NCBI GenBank assembly: GCA_944470555.2
Contig: OX104130.1
Location: forward strand, 48,393,491-48,457,490
Length of the DNA stretch: 64,000 nt
Origin: Heterobilharzia americana
Taxonomy: Eukaryota; Platyhelminthes; Trematoda; Strigeidida; Schistosomatidae
Reading direction: 5' to 3'
Part shown: positions 1 to 10,493 of the stretch, piece by piece
How the letters are laid out: every line of letters starts with the position of its first letter
How positions within the stretch are numbered: position 1 is the stretch's first letter
Notes under the pieces: generated by a model
The model's database searches: none
What the model was told of the DNA's origin: nothing
What the model saw: only the letters and a program-made list of their open reading frames with translations
Made by a program: the position numbers and the translations under genes

Positions 1-453
1 CGATCTTAGCATATGAGGTTTGTATAATGAACCAAGCATTTCATCAGATTTCTTTTAAATGTGAAGGGTACAGAGTTACAGAAATGAGTTTTCTGGCTGG
101 GCGAGTTTAGTTTTTTGTATGCTCTCCGCTATTTTAGCGCATTAATCCGCCACCAGTGAATAAAGATTATTTGTGTAGCAGTCAGTTTATTTACTTAACT
201 TAACATTGCCTCGATTTGCTTATAAACTGTTGACTAAGTGTGAAGTTATGCAATACGAGTTCAAAATCAAATGTGTGGTATGTTATAGATGCATGATCAG
301 CCTTCATATAGATGATAATTACCTGAACATACAAAACTATGTTCCTGAAGTTTCTCTAGATCCCAACACTCATCCAACATTCAGGAAATTCTAGCGTATC
401 TGAATCATCTTATTGTGTTTTGATGTGATTATTTTGTCTTGTTTTTTGTATAG
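1..453 (+). other. 3' part of an intron upstream of the first visible exon
   Basis: AT-rich sequence with no motif of H-NOX or HNOBA in any frame. It ends in a T-rich tract (tcttgttttttgtatag) that is the acceptor of exon 454-723. The short open frame at 206-394 has no family resemblance. Confidence 0.75.
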
Positions 454-723
454 ATTGTTGGACACAAAGACCGTGGTCAGCAGGTTGAGACAATTCTACG
501 ATTACACTTTCAAAATCTGTCATTTTCAAATGTAGAAGAAGAACTTCCAGTTCCAGCTATTGTCTTTTTTGAAGCTTTTCCCTTCAACTTTGTATTCAAT
601 CGTGGTATGAAACTTCTCAATATAGGCAGAAGCATGGCGAATGCTTTACCGAATATTATTGGTAGAGTTGTATCAGATATATTTCACTTATCCAGACCTG
701 TGATACCTTTTACGTGGGATGAT
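454..723 (+). CDS. sGC exon 1 of window: start of HNOBA domain
   Basis: Preceded by a T-rich tract and tag, followed by gtaagtg; 90 codons with no stop, phase 0 at both ends. It encodes the linker after the H-NOX domain and the first half of the HNOBA (haem-NO-binding-associated, PAS-like) domain. The motif EAFPFNFVFNRGMKLLNIGR matches the family's FPFH(I/F)xFDxD signature, here with Asn-Arg in place of the usual Asp-x-Asp. The segment VSDIFHLSRPVIPFTWDD matches the FxLxRPxxxxxWD turn. HNOBA mediates dimerisation and passes the gas signal to the catalytic domain. The 5' neighbour exon is outside the window. Confidence 0.93.
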
Positions 724-1467
724 GTAAGTGAAGCTATATATAGAATCTTTTATTATGTAATATCACTTTTCCATGACTAGTTTCAGGACAATTTCCTTCA
801 AACATGCTCAATTTTCATTGTTTCCTCATGATTCTTTGTCTTTGTTGACTATTCACAGTGCTTTACCAGTTTTAGATTTAATGCATTAAACACTTCTTTC
901 ATCTTTAGTAATGATGTATATTCGGTTAACGGTGTTGGAGTGATGTGTTTCAATATACTGGTCACTCACTGTTTGAAAACTGCCTTCATTATGAACTTAT
1001 GCATTACTGAAAGTTATTTGAACCTATCGCGTCGAATATCTGCATTATCCTACTTCACAACATCCTAGTGATATTCATCCTTAAAATTGTTTTTGTGAGA
1101 GGCTGAAACAGAGCAATTTCCTGCCGAGAAATTGGGATGATAAATGATGTCAGTTGTTAAGATAGAAGAAAACATTTCAGACCATAGATGTTTTCTCAGT
1201 ACATCAGAAGTAGGATTAAACCAGACCGTGAGCGACATTGGGATTAGACGCAGGCTTGTAATGAAAGAAAAATGTCCGATAAAATTGTGGTCTTGCATCT
1301 TACATCCATCGCAAAGTTAAAGCATAGATTGATCCTGACCTGGCATCCTGGGTGGAGCAGAATTAAGGTGGCCAACATAAAGCGTGTTAGAGAGTCAAAG
1401 GATCATTGACTTTCAGTGTCTCATTTAAATAAATACTGGGTAATGATTGAAGGTGAGATGTTAATTT

Positions 1468-1540
1468 GGATCGCGACCAGATTCAAACCAACGATCACCG
1501 GATTTCCTGCCCGATGCTTTACCAACTGGGCTACGAAGTC
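1468..1540 (-). repeat. tRNA-like SINE head, reverse orientation
   Basis: On the minus strand the segment reads tagcccagttggtaaagc near its start (A-box-like) and ggtttgaatctgg further on (B-box-like), spaced as in a tRNA. The ends do not pair into an acceptor stem, so it is not a tRNA gene but the RNA polymerase III promoter head of a tRNA-derived short repeat. I could not see a hammerhead body attached to it. Confidence 0.5.
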
Positions 1541-3454
1541 AATTTGGCTTTCTTCATTGATTATTTTTGTGCACCTTGGTGTTCAGTTTATTAGTCAAGT
1601 ATTTCCTTTGATCAAAGTTCACATATATTGTAAAACTCACATGTTTGCTCATAGTATCCCGATAAAAATATCTGGCGTTATGACAGGGTTCAAAACAACA
1701 GCAAGTAGAAAGGATCTATGCAAAGTGATGTTGTCTGTCAATCTGTAAAAAAGCAATTAAATAATAGATTTGTAGGCGTTTATGTCTAATTCTCGTCAAG
1801 ATTTGAGTCAAAACTTTATATCTTCTGACTAAATCCATTTGATTATTTACTATCCTAACTTGTAAACTAGTCCCAAATCCCATTCTACAATTAAATGTTT
1901 CCTTCATCATTTGTGCAATGTTAAAGGTCAAGTTTAGACCAGCAGGACACTGTGGACTTAGGCTTTGTGTTTATTGGGGTAATCAACTGCTTGATCAAGA
2001 TACACTATAAGACATTAAGCATCTATTACTTTTTAAATGTAGTCGACATTCTGATGAGAAATACCTTCAAGAACAAATAGTAAATATGTGCAAGACTGTA
2101 AGTAGACCCTAAGCATTTCATTTATTGTTCTTCTGGACAACTTTCCACTGCAGCATAGAAGTCTTATTATGCAGTCTTTAGAAGTAACCAACGGTTTATG
2201 CGTAGAACATTGTTTATCTCTATAGAGGCAAATTCTCTTCCTACCATTTGAGAATAATAAAGTGTATTTTCTCTAAAACTAAGAGATGTCTGCAACTTTT
2301 ACTTGGAAGTACAGCGAAAGATACTAGCCAAACAGGTTGTAATACCCTGAATTTCTGCTTCGTAATGAGCGATATCCAAAACATATTTCTCTCTTATGCT
2401 AATACTGAAAACAAAATTTTGCTTCTCGTGTGAATGTTTGCTTGGCATTTACTTGTTTAAAAGCAGTTTGACCGAGTATCATCTTTGGTAATACGAGAGT
2501 TGATTAAAACAGAGCATTACAAATAAGTTGATTGTTTATTCCTTCAGATTGTTGGGTGTAGTTAAGAATATGAGACCTATTGCACATGTATCTTTGATAG
2601 TTGCTTTATTCCTAGTACTAAGTGAAAAGTGATTCACAAAGGAACAAAGTGAATAATTCTCTTGATCTATTTCATTCTGTTTCTATACTTTTCATATCTT
2701 AAGTCTCTTGTATGTGCGGCTTTGGGACTTTTGCATTTTGTTATAGCTTAGTTACTTATCACCAAGAAGACTGAATTTCAACAGATTTAATTCGAAACTG
2801 CTTTTCGAAATGTAATTATGTTAGACAACTTAGTCCAACTTTAAAATTTCTCAACAGTACATATTCATAACTTCATGTGGGATCCAACCCATCGCCAGAA
2901 CCTTTTCTTTCATTCACTTGCTTGGAATCAAAAAGTGTGTATTTCGTAAACCATAGTATATATACTATAATACTGCATGAAAGTCATTCAATTTCATCAG
3001 TCAGTTCGTGTCCTAATACTTGATTAGTCGTAGACGTGATGGCTCTTCAAAATAACTTCAGAAAATCCACCTTTAAGTCAGTTTATTGCAAGTGGCTAAT
3101 TTTTATTTTATCTAGTTCTGTATAAAGTATCAACCAGTGATTAAATGGAACCTATTGTGTTGCGCAACTCTTTCATCCAATGTTACGGAAAAATGTTTTT
3201 AAATAATAAGACAGAAGACGTTATGCTAAGGCAAACAATTTTCACAAAATGATGTTCATTAAATCAGTAGTACTTGAGATTGGTTGCATGAAAGCTTGAG
3301 TGGACAAATAATACTAGCTTTCGTCAAATGAGCTTCGCTACTCTTGGCTTTGAGGCGCTATACCTAAATATAAGAAAAGTTTCAGTAGAACTTTTATGGC
3401 CAATGAAATCATGTGAGATAGCTGTGGTTTTCAGATTCGTACTGTTGAGGTAGT

Positions 3455-3548
3455 GGTGACTGAGGACGAAATGAAAACCTCGTTCGTCGCAGAATAGGCG
3501 GACTTCAGGTTACCGTCTTCTTGCTCTACCACCTGAGCTCGTAGCTCA
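3455..3548 (-). repeat. Degenerate tRNA-like repeat fragment, reverse orientation
   Basis: The minus strand holds gagctcaggtggtagagc, a good A-box-like segment; the B box that should follow is weak (gacgaacgagg). It is probably an eroded relative of the other tRNA-derived repeats in this gene. Confidence 0.3.
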
Positions 3549-4012
3549 GTTTGAAACTACCAGTGATTAATGTTTTTGATTCACCTTAAATCATCACTCC
3601 ACATTAAAAGTCTAATAATTCTAATGTAATTATGTTCTTGTACAAATATGAGAATTTTTGATTTTAATTTTAAAGGCCTCTGTAGTTCTTAGTCAGCATA
3701 GACTGCTGAAATATAAGAAGGCCCCTGATTTAAACTCGGCTATTATTCAAATTTTACTTCAAGTTAACATCACAGCGGGCTTACTACTAATTTATTATGA
3801 TGAGTGCAGTACATGAAGTCAATTCGTTCAGGATACATAAAGTTGACTTAAACGTACTGATGCATATGTCTCAAAGATACTTATCAGCACATGAGAGACG
3901 AACAAGTATTTCGACGGAGTCGCTTTTAAACACTTTCATTCTCTCCATATTAGATTTGTTTATTTGATATAAAGCGCACAGTGATACAGTATTATTTACT
4001 TGATTACGTTTC

Positions 4013-4030
4013 GAGCATAAATTATTGCTC
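4013..4030 (-). other. Conserved RNA hairpin after the Penelope stop codon
   Basis: On the minus strand, five bases past the TGA, GAGCA pairs with TGCTC around an AT loop, followed by GAAACG. The same place in the second Penelope copy (50346-50361) has GGACAA pairing with TTGTCC. Two base pairs differ between copies with both partners changed together. Confidence 0.55.
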
Positions 4031-4034
4031 ATAA

Positions 4035-5960
4035 TCATATCAATGTAATCACACTTCTTTCGACATCTGATTTTATAGTCCTGTCACCTGATCTCTCTTT
4101 GTTTTTTTGTTTTTTGATTGGTAGTAAAGTTTTCCATATCTCTGGTATAGGTGTTGCGTCATTCCTATTACATGTGTTGGGTGTGGATTCGATGAACAAA
4201 GATTCAGTAATTAATCTCTCTCTCCACCTAGCTATATTAGACTTAAGTACAGTGGTTTTGTCCCATCCTATTGTGTGGTTGTGTGTTAATGAATGTAATG
4301 CAATGGCTGAGTGTTTTTCTAGGTTATTGATCTTATTGGGGTCTGTCGTTCTATGTTTAGCTAAATTCCTATGTTCTGTTAATCTAACTGACCCCGACCG
4401 GCTAGTTTGACCTATGTATTTGACTTCACAGTCATTACATGGAATTTGGTAGATTATATTATTTTGCTTAATTGGTTCTATCGGATCTTTTAGCCGACAC
4501 AGCTTACCTCTAAGTGAGTTTGTTGGTTTAAATGCCACCCTAATTCCAACCTTGTTGAGAATCCTACGTATGGTTTCTGATGTTCCTTCCTTGTATGGTA
4601 TCACAATAGAGGTGCTGATTTCCTTTCTACTTATGTTGTCACTATTATTTGTATTTGTATTAGTGTTATTATTTTGCTTCTTATGCGTCCGTGTGAATTT
4701 CTTAATAAAATGATGGGGATAATTATTAGTTATTAACGCTTCTTTTATGTGTTTCAATTCCTTATTTAAGTCCTTACAATGACTAGTGAGTTTCTCAGCT
4801 CTGTTATTTAGACATTTGACTAAACCCGCTTTAACTGACACTGGATGAGATGACTTGAAGTCTAGATACCTGTTAGAATGTGTTGGTTTTCTGTAGACGG
4901 TAGTATCTAAACCACCATCTATCCTTCGTTTTATTCTGCAATCCAACATAGGTAATTCTCCTTGTTCATTTTCTACTTCGTAGGTGAATTGGATTGCGTT
5001 AACTACTGAGTTTATGTGTGTCAAGAAACTGTCGATATGTTCCGATTTCAACACTGTAAATGTGTCATCTACATATCGCCACCATATCTTAGGTGTCGGA
5101 TTATATGTTCGTAAAGCCATATCTTCCCAACTATCCATAAATATATCTGCTACTATAGGGGATATTGGTGATCCCATTGCTACTCCTTCTGTTTGTCTGT
5201 ATATCTTTCCCTGAAACTTGAAGACTGTCGAGGTTAAGCATAACTGCACTCCTAACATGATTTCACCAACCGATGCCTTGGTTCTTTGAGTAAGTTGTGA
5301 GTCAGTATCTAGTTGATTTCTGACTGCCTCCAGTGCCATATTGATTGGTATTTTAGTATAAAGACTTGTTACGTCAAAACTAACCATTTTTTCATCCTCT
5401 TCTATGTGCAGGTCATTAAGTTTTTGTTTCAACTCGTAAGAATTTACTAGTCTAGAGTTGGAACGGTCTCTAACAGGACGTAATACTGATGCTAAATACT
5501 TTGATATCTCATATGTTGGTGTGTTTCGGAAGTCAACTATCGGCCTAATGGGATAACCTGCTTTATGAACCTTAATAGTACCGTAAATTCTGCTAGGATT
5601 ATTAGTTTTTGGCATTAAAGTAAACCATTCGGACTTACCTAGAGATGGCTTCAGTCGGCGTATCAGATCTGTTGTAGATTTCTTAATTTTATTCATGACA
5701 GTATCTATAGGTTTCTTAATCTCTTCATATGGCCCTGTTTGGATATGTTCATCCATTTTTTTAAGATAATCCGATTTGTCCATAACTACTGTTGAGTTAC
5801 CTTTGTCAGATTTAGCAATTACTATACTATTATCCTTTCGTAGATTGTTTAAAGCTGAATTTTCCAGTTTCGTTAAGTTTCGCTGTGTCTTCTTTTGTTT
5901 TTTAAGTGCTAATGCACACAAAACAAAAGAAGACACAGCGAAACTTAACGAAACTGACAT
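4035..5960 (-). CDS. Penelope-like reverse transcriptase with GIY-YIG endonuclease (641 codons)
   Basis: RT motifs in order, with approximate residues: SDKGNSTVVM (51-60), SRIYGTIKVHK (123-133), SFDVTSLYT (194-202, motif A), GVAMGSPISPIVA (259-271, motif B), YVDDTF (296-301, catalytic Asp pair) and LDTTVYRKPTH (351-361). After an Asn/Thr-rich linker (429-442) comes the endonuclease: IYQIPCNDC (503-511) with KYIGQTSR (514-521), then RLTEH and ITESLFIES carrying the expected Arg and Glu. The product would prime reverse transcription at a cut DNA end. The Met at 5960 is not the original start: residues 2-14 are encoded by the inverted 5' arm, and the natural N-terminus is missing. Stop is TGA at 4035-4037. 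Confidence 0.92.
   Translation of the reverse strand: MSVSLSFAVSSFVLCALALKKQKKTQRNLTKLENSALNNLRKDNSIVIAKSDKGNSTVVMDKSDYLKKMDEHIQTGPYEEIKKPIDTVMNKIKKSTTDLIRRLKPSLGKSEWFTLMPKTNNPSRIYGTIKVHKAGYPIRPIVDFRNTPTYEISKYLASVLRPVRDRSNSRLVNSYELKQKLNDLHIEEDEKMVSFDVTSLYTKIPINMALEAVRNQLDTDSQLTQRTKASVGEIMLGVQLCLTSTVFKFQGKIYRQTEGVAMGSPISPIVADIFMDSWEDMALRTYNPTPKIWWRYVDDTFTVLKSEHIDSFLTHINSVVNAIQFTYEVENEQGELPMLDCRIKRRIDGGLDTTVYRKPTHSNRYLDFKSSHPVSVKAGLVKCLNNRAEKLTSHCKDLNKELKHIKEALITNNYPHHFIKKFTRTHKKQNNNTNTNTNNSDNISRKEISTSIVIPYKEGTSETIRRILNKVGIRVAFKPTNSLRGKLCRLKDPIEPIKQNNIIYQIPCNDCEVKYIGQTSRSGSVRLTEHRNLAKHRTTDPNKINNLEKHSAIALHSLTHNHTIGWDKTTVLKSNIARWRERLITESLFIESTPNTCNRNDATPIPEIWKTLLPIKKQKNKERSGDRTIKSDVERSVITLI
5865..5956. 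repeat. Perfect 37-bp inverted repeat with 18-base loop
   Basis: Arms 5865-5901 and 5920-5956 are exact reverse complements. The left arm is genuine Penelope coding sequence (…KKQKKTQRNLTKLE on the minus strand); the right arm is its inverted copy and creates an artificial start codon at 5958-5960. An RNA through it would form a very stable hairpin. Confidence 0.95.
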
Positions 5961-6522
5961 TTATCACTTATGTGTTAGCTCTTTGTAGCTACGTGGGATG
6001 GTGCTCCTGAACCCTTCTAGACAATTGTCGCATCGAACGACCTCTTAGATAGCTTCTTATGAGCAGTTGAACTGATACACACACATAAAAGTGCTCATAT
6101 GCGAAAGTTTTTCTTTGAAGTTGTTAAAAAACATTGGGTGACAGGAGAATACTATTCTCATTGCTGATACAATGAATTTTCTTATTAGAGAGTTTTGATA
6201 TCCTCCTCTTTAAAATGTGATCAGCAGAATCACCTTTAAAACTTAAGTTCATATCAAGCATCTTTTTTCGTGCGGTATTGGTTTTTACTTAGCGAAGTTT
6301 TGACCTAATATTTCAATCTTTGAAGTGCAATGAGTATTCATTTTCAATCAGAATGTTCCTTAAGACAAAAATGTTCTCTTCCAATACATCTAGACTGCAG
6401 ATTCATCTAGCGCAAGTGGTAAGTGATACGATTACATGTCGTCTGCTACTTAAAAGGATTAATATATGAAAGTTCATCAGTTGGCTATTCCACGTTGGTT
6501 TTTTGTAAACTGTTCTTAGCTT
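5961..6522 (+). other. Intron sequence between two Penelope elements
   Basis: AT-rich, no open frame or repeat I recognise. The base composition matches the intron elsewhere. Confidence 0.6.
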
Positions 6523-7440
6523 TCATTCAACTATTTCGGTCAGCTCTACATCAAAAAAGTGGGTCTTCGATCGGTTTTTTGCCTCCAAAGTGAATTCAAC
6601 TGTTGGATGACAGCTGCTGAATACTTGTAGAGTGTGGTTAAAGGCGCCTTGGTTATCACGTATAAAAAGGTGTCGTCCACTTACTTGTAGTACGGCTGAA
6701 AACCTAGAAACGTTGATTTCATGGATTAGCCACATAATCTTCACTCTGATATTAGTGAACCTAGTGTGAATCCCATGGCAACTCCATTTTTCTATCTATA
6801 AATCACGTCTTTAAATGTAAATTGAAAGTTAAATATACATCTGAGTAACACTTTCTATAAGTAGAGTTCCCTATTCAGATCATCAACGTGTCTTCTCCCA
6901 TATTACTGCATAAGAAAGAGATAGTTTCATTAGATGGAACACTGTTAAAAAGCGACTTGACATTAAGTGATATCATACGTTTAAAAGATACATCCAAGAC
7001 TCTTATCAAGTCATCAGCACCGAAGATATCACGCAGAAAGTGAGTGGCGATTCGCCATCCTACGGGCTGCAAAATCTCAGCTGTCCATCTTGAAATAGGA
7101 TGCCAAGGAGATCGAAATACGTCTGAAGTCGTACGAAGATGAAAACCAGTCTTGTGGATATTTGGCTGACCATATATAAGTGAAATCGTGGAACTTGTTG
7201 GTTGATGAGTTTATAGAGATCATCAGTTAGTAAGTGATCATTTTTCAACTTTCTTAAAACATCAGTTTCCATGGATAATTGCACCACCTGTGACAAAAAT
7301 CATGATATCGGACACAAAACTCTCATATAATCTGAGCACCGTAACAGTGACTGCCAACCAGTTGTATGTTAAATGTAATCTAACTTTTACTGTGGTTTCC
7401 TTGTTAATTACTTCACCATTTTCGTAAAAATATAGGAGAT
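6523..7440 (-). pseudogene. Decayed Penelope-like reverse transcriptase, second family
   Basis: Minus-strand pieces in different frames line up in RT order: KNDHLLTDDLYKLINQQVPR near 7200-7250, then RMISLNVKSLFNSVPSNETI near 6910-6975 (motif A region), then QVSGRHLFIRDNQGAFNHTL with HPTVEFTLEAKN and FFDVEL near 6525-6690 (the stretch after the Asp pair). Stops and frameshifts separate them. The wording differs clearly from the element at 3945-5956, so this is another and much older family. The GIY-YIG part is not seen. Confidence 0.72.
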
Positions 7441-8743
7441 GAGTAAAAATCAAAAATGAATATTTAACCTACGAATTATCTACATTTCAATAAAATATCT
7501 TATTGTTCTCTTCTCTGTGTATGCATGAATGCATGTATACATGTGTGTGCGCATGTGTAAATGTGATAAAATAATGAAGAATTGAACAGAGATTAGAATC
7601 TTAAAGAATAAGGAAATATGTACCCATTATTATCTATAACTACATTCAGTTGCTTAACCACACCCAATGAAGTGGAAATTATCACTTTGCGAAACAAAGA
7701 AGGTTTCAAATCAAATTCTTTTCTAGGTCACATGTATCATGTATCATGTATTGATTAAAACTGTGGAGACATATTCACTAGATGGTGATACAACAACAAC
7801 GACAACAATGAAAACCACCAATACTACTACTACTATTTGTGTCAATGAGTTCTTTATCGTTGTCTCTCTTCTATTGCTTCTTATTCATTACCTTGACTTA
7901 TATGAATGAGGTGTAATAATCTAGATTCAGTCAAAAAGTTATTATAGTTACCATGGTTACCAAATTCGAAACGATTTATATCGCCTAAATATCTTAAACA
8001 AAATCAAAACTCACTGACAATAGAGAGTACATCTTGTACAACTTTAATTAGGGATGAATGAATTCAGATAGTTAGAGAATGCGTTACTGACCATTTACTG
8101 GGTTGTTACAGTTATTCCACAATTGAGACAATGCTTTTCTAAAATGAGAAACAATTTTCATGTTGACCAAATTAATGGTTTGATTCATCTTAGTGAGGAA
8201 ATAAGATCATCTGACTTTGGAATAAGAAAAAATTCCTGACCCATGCAATTCAATGATTACTAGTGTTTTATCTAGGAATTTGAAAATTTCTGGTGTTTGG
8301 ATTCCCACTCATTTTGACTACACAGATGTAAGGACTGTTGTTTTTTATATTTTAAGAAGTCAAAGGTAATGAGGAGTTTTAAATTCGAACGAAAATCGAC
8401 TGCATCGCTCCATGGCATACAGCATTTTTTCAGTCGTCATCACTTTTTCACTCGGAACACCTCAAAATGTGCTCGTGTTTTTCTAGAGACATTCAATATG
8501 AATATGACGATGAATATGACTCTGAAATAAATAATAATCTGCATAAAAGTCGAAATGAAAATTACTGCCTTATGCTCACAAATGACATTTTCCAAGATGG
8601 ATATCCCAAATAATTAATGAGAAGCCATGGCCTGTGGAGTCAACCAGTCGGAAGTGAAGCGGATGGCATTTGAAGATCTTGGTGAATAGTAGCCCTATAT
8701 CACGATTTGACAAAAGTAGAGAACTAAGAAACCAATAAACTGC
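7441..8743 (+). other. Intron 1 sequence without recognisable genes
   Basis: AT-rich with short simple repeats: a triple of catgtatcatgtatcatgta near 7731-7750 and a caacaacaacgacaacaatg tract near 7790. No protein or RNA signature was seen on either strand. Confidence 0.6.
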
Positions 8744-8935
8744 CACCCAGTGGCTGTATGGTCAGCGCATTCTGCGCGAGACCTTAGGGATTTGAGTCCG
8801 ATCTCTGGTGTGCTTTCTACTGAGGAGTCGCGTGACAGGACGAAATGGCTGTCCAATGCACCCAGGTTTTCGATGGTTCTCCAGGTGATGTCAGTTCATG
8901 GTGATTACCATCCTGAAATAAACTTCATACTGTCA
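8744..8935 (+). mobile_element. tRNA-derived SINE with hammerhead core
   Basis: Head at 8747-8807 is tRNA-like: an A-box-like stretch (gtggctgtatggtcagcgc) and a B-box-like one (gatttgagtcc). A hammerhead motif follows at 8810-8861, then a body (cccaggttttcgatggttct …) that recurs, diverged, at 31340-31375 and 34850-34885. Schistosome genomes are known for short repeats encoding hammerheads (the Sm-alpha family); I assign this copy to such a family by layout, not by alignment. Confidence 0.75.
8810..8861 (+). ncRNA. Hammerhead ribozyme, all core bases present
   Basis: Box 1 is CTGAGGA (8820-8826, the CUGANGA consensus), helix II is GTC/GAC closing 8827-8841, then GAA 8842-8844, A15.1 at 8845, U16.1 at 8852 and C17 at 8853, the predicted cleavage site. 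All conserved catalytic bases are present. Helix III is tiny (8845-8852), as in other schistosome hammerheads, so activity would probably need pairing of two molecules. Helix I is weak next to the core (A8819 opposite C8854) and only forms GTGC/GCAC (8810-8813 with 8858-8861) after an internal loop. Activity is therefore uncertain. Confidence 0.68.
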
Positions 8936-10027
8936 AAACAAAGTCTCCAAATTTTACCATTATTCAATAACCTTCAGTGGATCCAGATGAATTATTCTTG
9001 GTAGACAAAATATTTTTCCATCATCCCAAAACCCTGTGAAGTGAAAATCCAACGTTAATGAAATAATTCATTTGCTGCTCATTCTGTTCAACATTTCTAA
9101 TTGGACAGTTAATTTGTTGTTCATATTTATTATGTTAAAATAAAATGCACGTCTTGAAACTGTCAGTTAGGCAACCATTGAAAACCGGTGATCATTTATT
9201 AAAGACATAGTTTAATGCTCTACCGACTGATTCATGTCATGCAATAAAAATTTACCGATGGAAGTTAACTGAAGGTTTCAAGTGAAGAACAGCTAGAGTA
9301 TTTGCAAGATTTTGGATCTTATTTGCTACGTATGATTATTATAGTGGTAAATATCCAGCTTCATAATCACTGTAGAACCAGAGGGAACAAGTATTCACTC
9401 CTCGTCATAACAGTTTATGCAACTTTGATCAGACACACATTGGAAGTAAATGATGGTTTTCATGAGTGGAGTTTTGTTTTTCAGACTGAAAAGTTTGATC
9501 ATGAAGTTTCAGTTGGACCTGTAGATAAAATCTAGATTAAAAAAAGGGGTAGCACCAGAGCTATGTACATGAGCTACATACTATCTCCTCCATTTCGAAA
9601 TCAAGTCATGTAGCAATACATAGTCATACGATTCATTTTCGGATGACCTAGGGATATTGTGTCATTATTTTTTTTCAAGTTAAAAGTGCAGTATTTTGCA
9701 AGTGCTTTTATGGAGGATTACTACTATTTCACCTATTGATCTGGATTTCAACTTCAGTCACTTCTTAGTTCTCCATTACGTAGACCTTATCTTCTTAATC
9801 CACTTATTATTATATTATTCTATAAAATGTTGCAGCGAAACTTCCGACAAACTTTAATTTTTTGAGATTTTCTATAGAGCTGACACTTCAATAATCATCA
9901 TTACTAACCATTATTACTAATCATAGGTTGATTTAGTCTTGACGATAATTTGATTCTTTTCTGATTATATTACTTAATTATACGACTGGTAGTGTATTTC
10001 GAATATTTTAAATTATCTATTTTACAG
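8936..10027 (+). other. End of intron 1
   Basis: AT-rich sequence up to the acceptor tattttacag at 10018-10027. The open stretches at 9302-9535 and 9970-10161 (minus) show no family signature. Confidence 0.6.
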
Positions 10028-10082
10028 GTTATGCTGCATACGAACATCATATTTGAGCTAACAAGCATAGACCCAGACAAGG
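10028..10082 (+). CDS. sGC exon 2 of window: HNOBA, short exon
   Basis: A 55-base exon after tattttacag and before gtaatg. It reads VMLHTNIIFELTSIDPDK plus one base (phase 1), which continues exactly into the next exon. The sequence after TWDD fits the helix-strand segment of HNOBA that in family members reads WDxIlxhxNxxFxLxS. It lies 9.3 kb from the previous exon because intron 1 carries several mobile elements. The exon is too small to see without the family pattern, but both splice sites and both phases fit. Confidence 0.88.
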
Positions 10083-10416
10083 GTAATGTTGATCTTGTTC
10101 TATGCCTTGCACTTCTACTAATTTTCTCACGTTTTTGAGCTATATATCGCACTAACTGCATTGTTTACTATTTTTTGGAAAGTAATGTTGCTCTCTGAAT
10201 CAAATAAGACTGGTCGATAAACAGTCAGACAGTGCCCACATTATTTGGAATATAGTATAATAAGGATCCGACAAATAGGCTTCGTTTATAGTTGGATTGT
10301 TGCACGTGGGAATTAAAAGCACTTGGACAATGCTGATTCTTATTTCTTGTTTTTGAATCAAGAGGTCCAATTACGATTTATTGACTCGAAAGACTTGCGC
10401 CTGCCGGATGAATCAT

Positions 10417-10493
<77 letters not shown>

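Larger units (their letters stand above)
724..3944 (+). other. Intron 1, 5' part
   Basis: Starts gtaagtgaag. Apart from two reverse-oriented tRNA-like repeat fragments (1468-1540 and about 3455-3548) I see only AT-rich unique-looking sequence. The longest open stretch (1416-1748) crosses one of those repeats and has no recognisable protein signature. Confidence 0.7.
3945..5956 (-). mobile_element. Penelope-like element, 5'-truncated with 5' foldback
   Basis: Minus-strand element whose open frame joins a Penelope-type reverse transcriptase to a GIY-YIG endonuclease. That architecture defines Penelope-like elements; Perere-10 and Cercyon are schistosome members known to me by name. The 5' edge is a perfect 37-bp inverted duplication (5865-5901 and 5920-5956), the kind of truncation or inversion seen at aborted 5' ends. 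The 3' edge lies near 3945-3960, judged from similarity of the region after the stop codon to the second copy at 50340-50410. No premature stop is seen in the frame, so the copy is fairly young, but it lacks its 5' end and probably cannot move by itself. Confidence 0.9.

Noticed and set aside
206..394. 62-codon open stretch upstream of the first exon
   Set aside because: No match to H-NOX or HNOBA, no plausible splice into exon 454-723, and composition like the intron.
1468..1540. Possible tRNA gene on the minus strand
   Set aside because: A- and B-box-like words are present, but the ends do not pair into an acceptor stem and the anticodon arm is not convincing; a SINE head explains it better.
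1416..1748. 110-codon open stretch in intron 1
   Set aside because: It runs through a reverse tRNA-like repeat and shows no protein motif.
3463..3480. CTGAGGACGAAATG resembling a hammerhead core
   Set aside because: Box 1 and GAAA are directly adjacent with no helix II between them, so it cannot fold as a hammerhead.
4002..4040. Penelope hairpin read as a complete hammerhead
   Set aside because: GAAAC follows the stem, but the seven bases before it (TGATTAT in one copy, TGACTAT in the other) do not fit CUGANGA. I keep only the hairpin claim.
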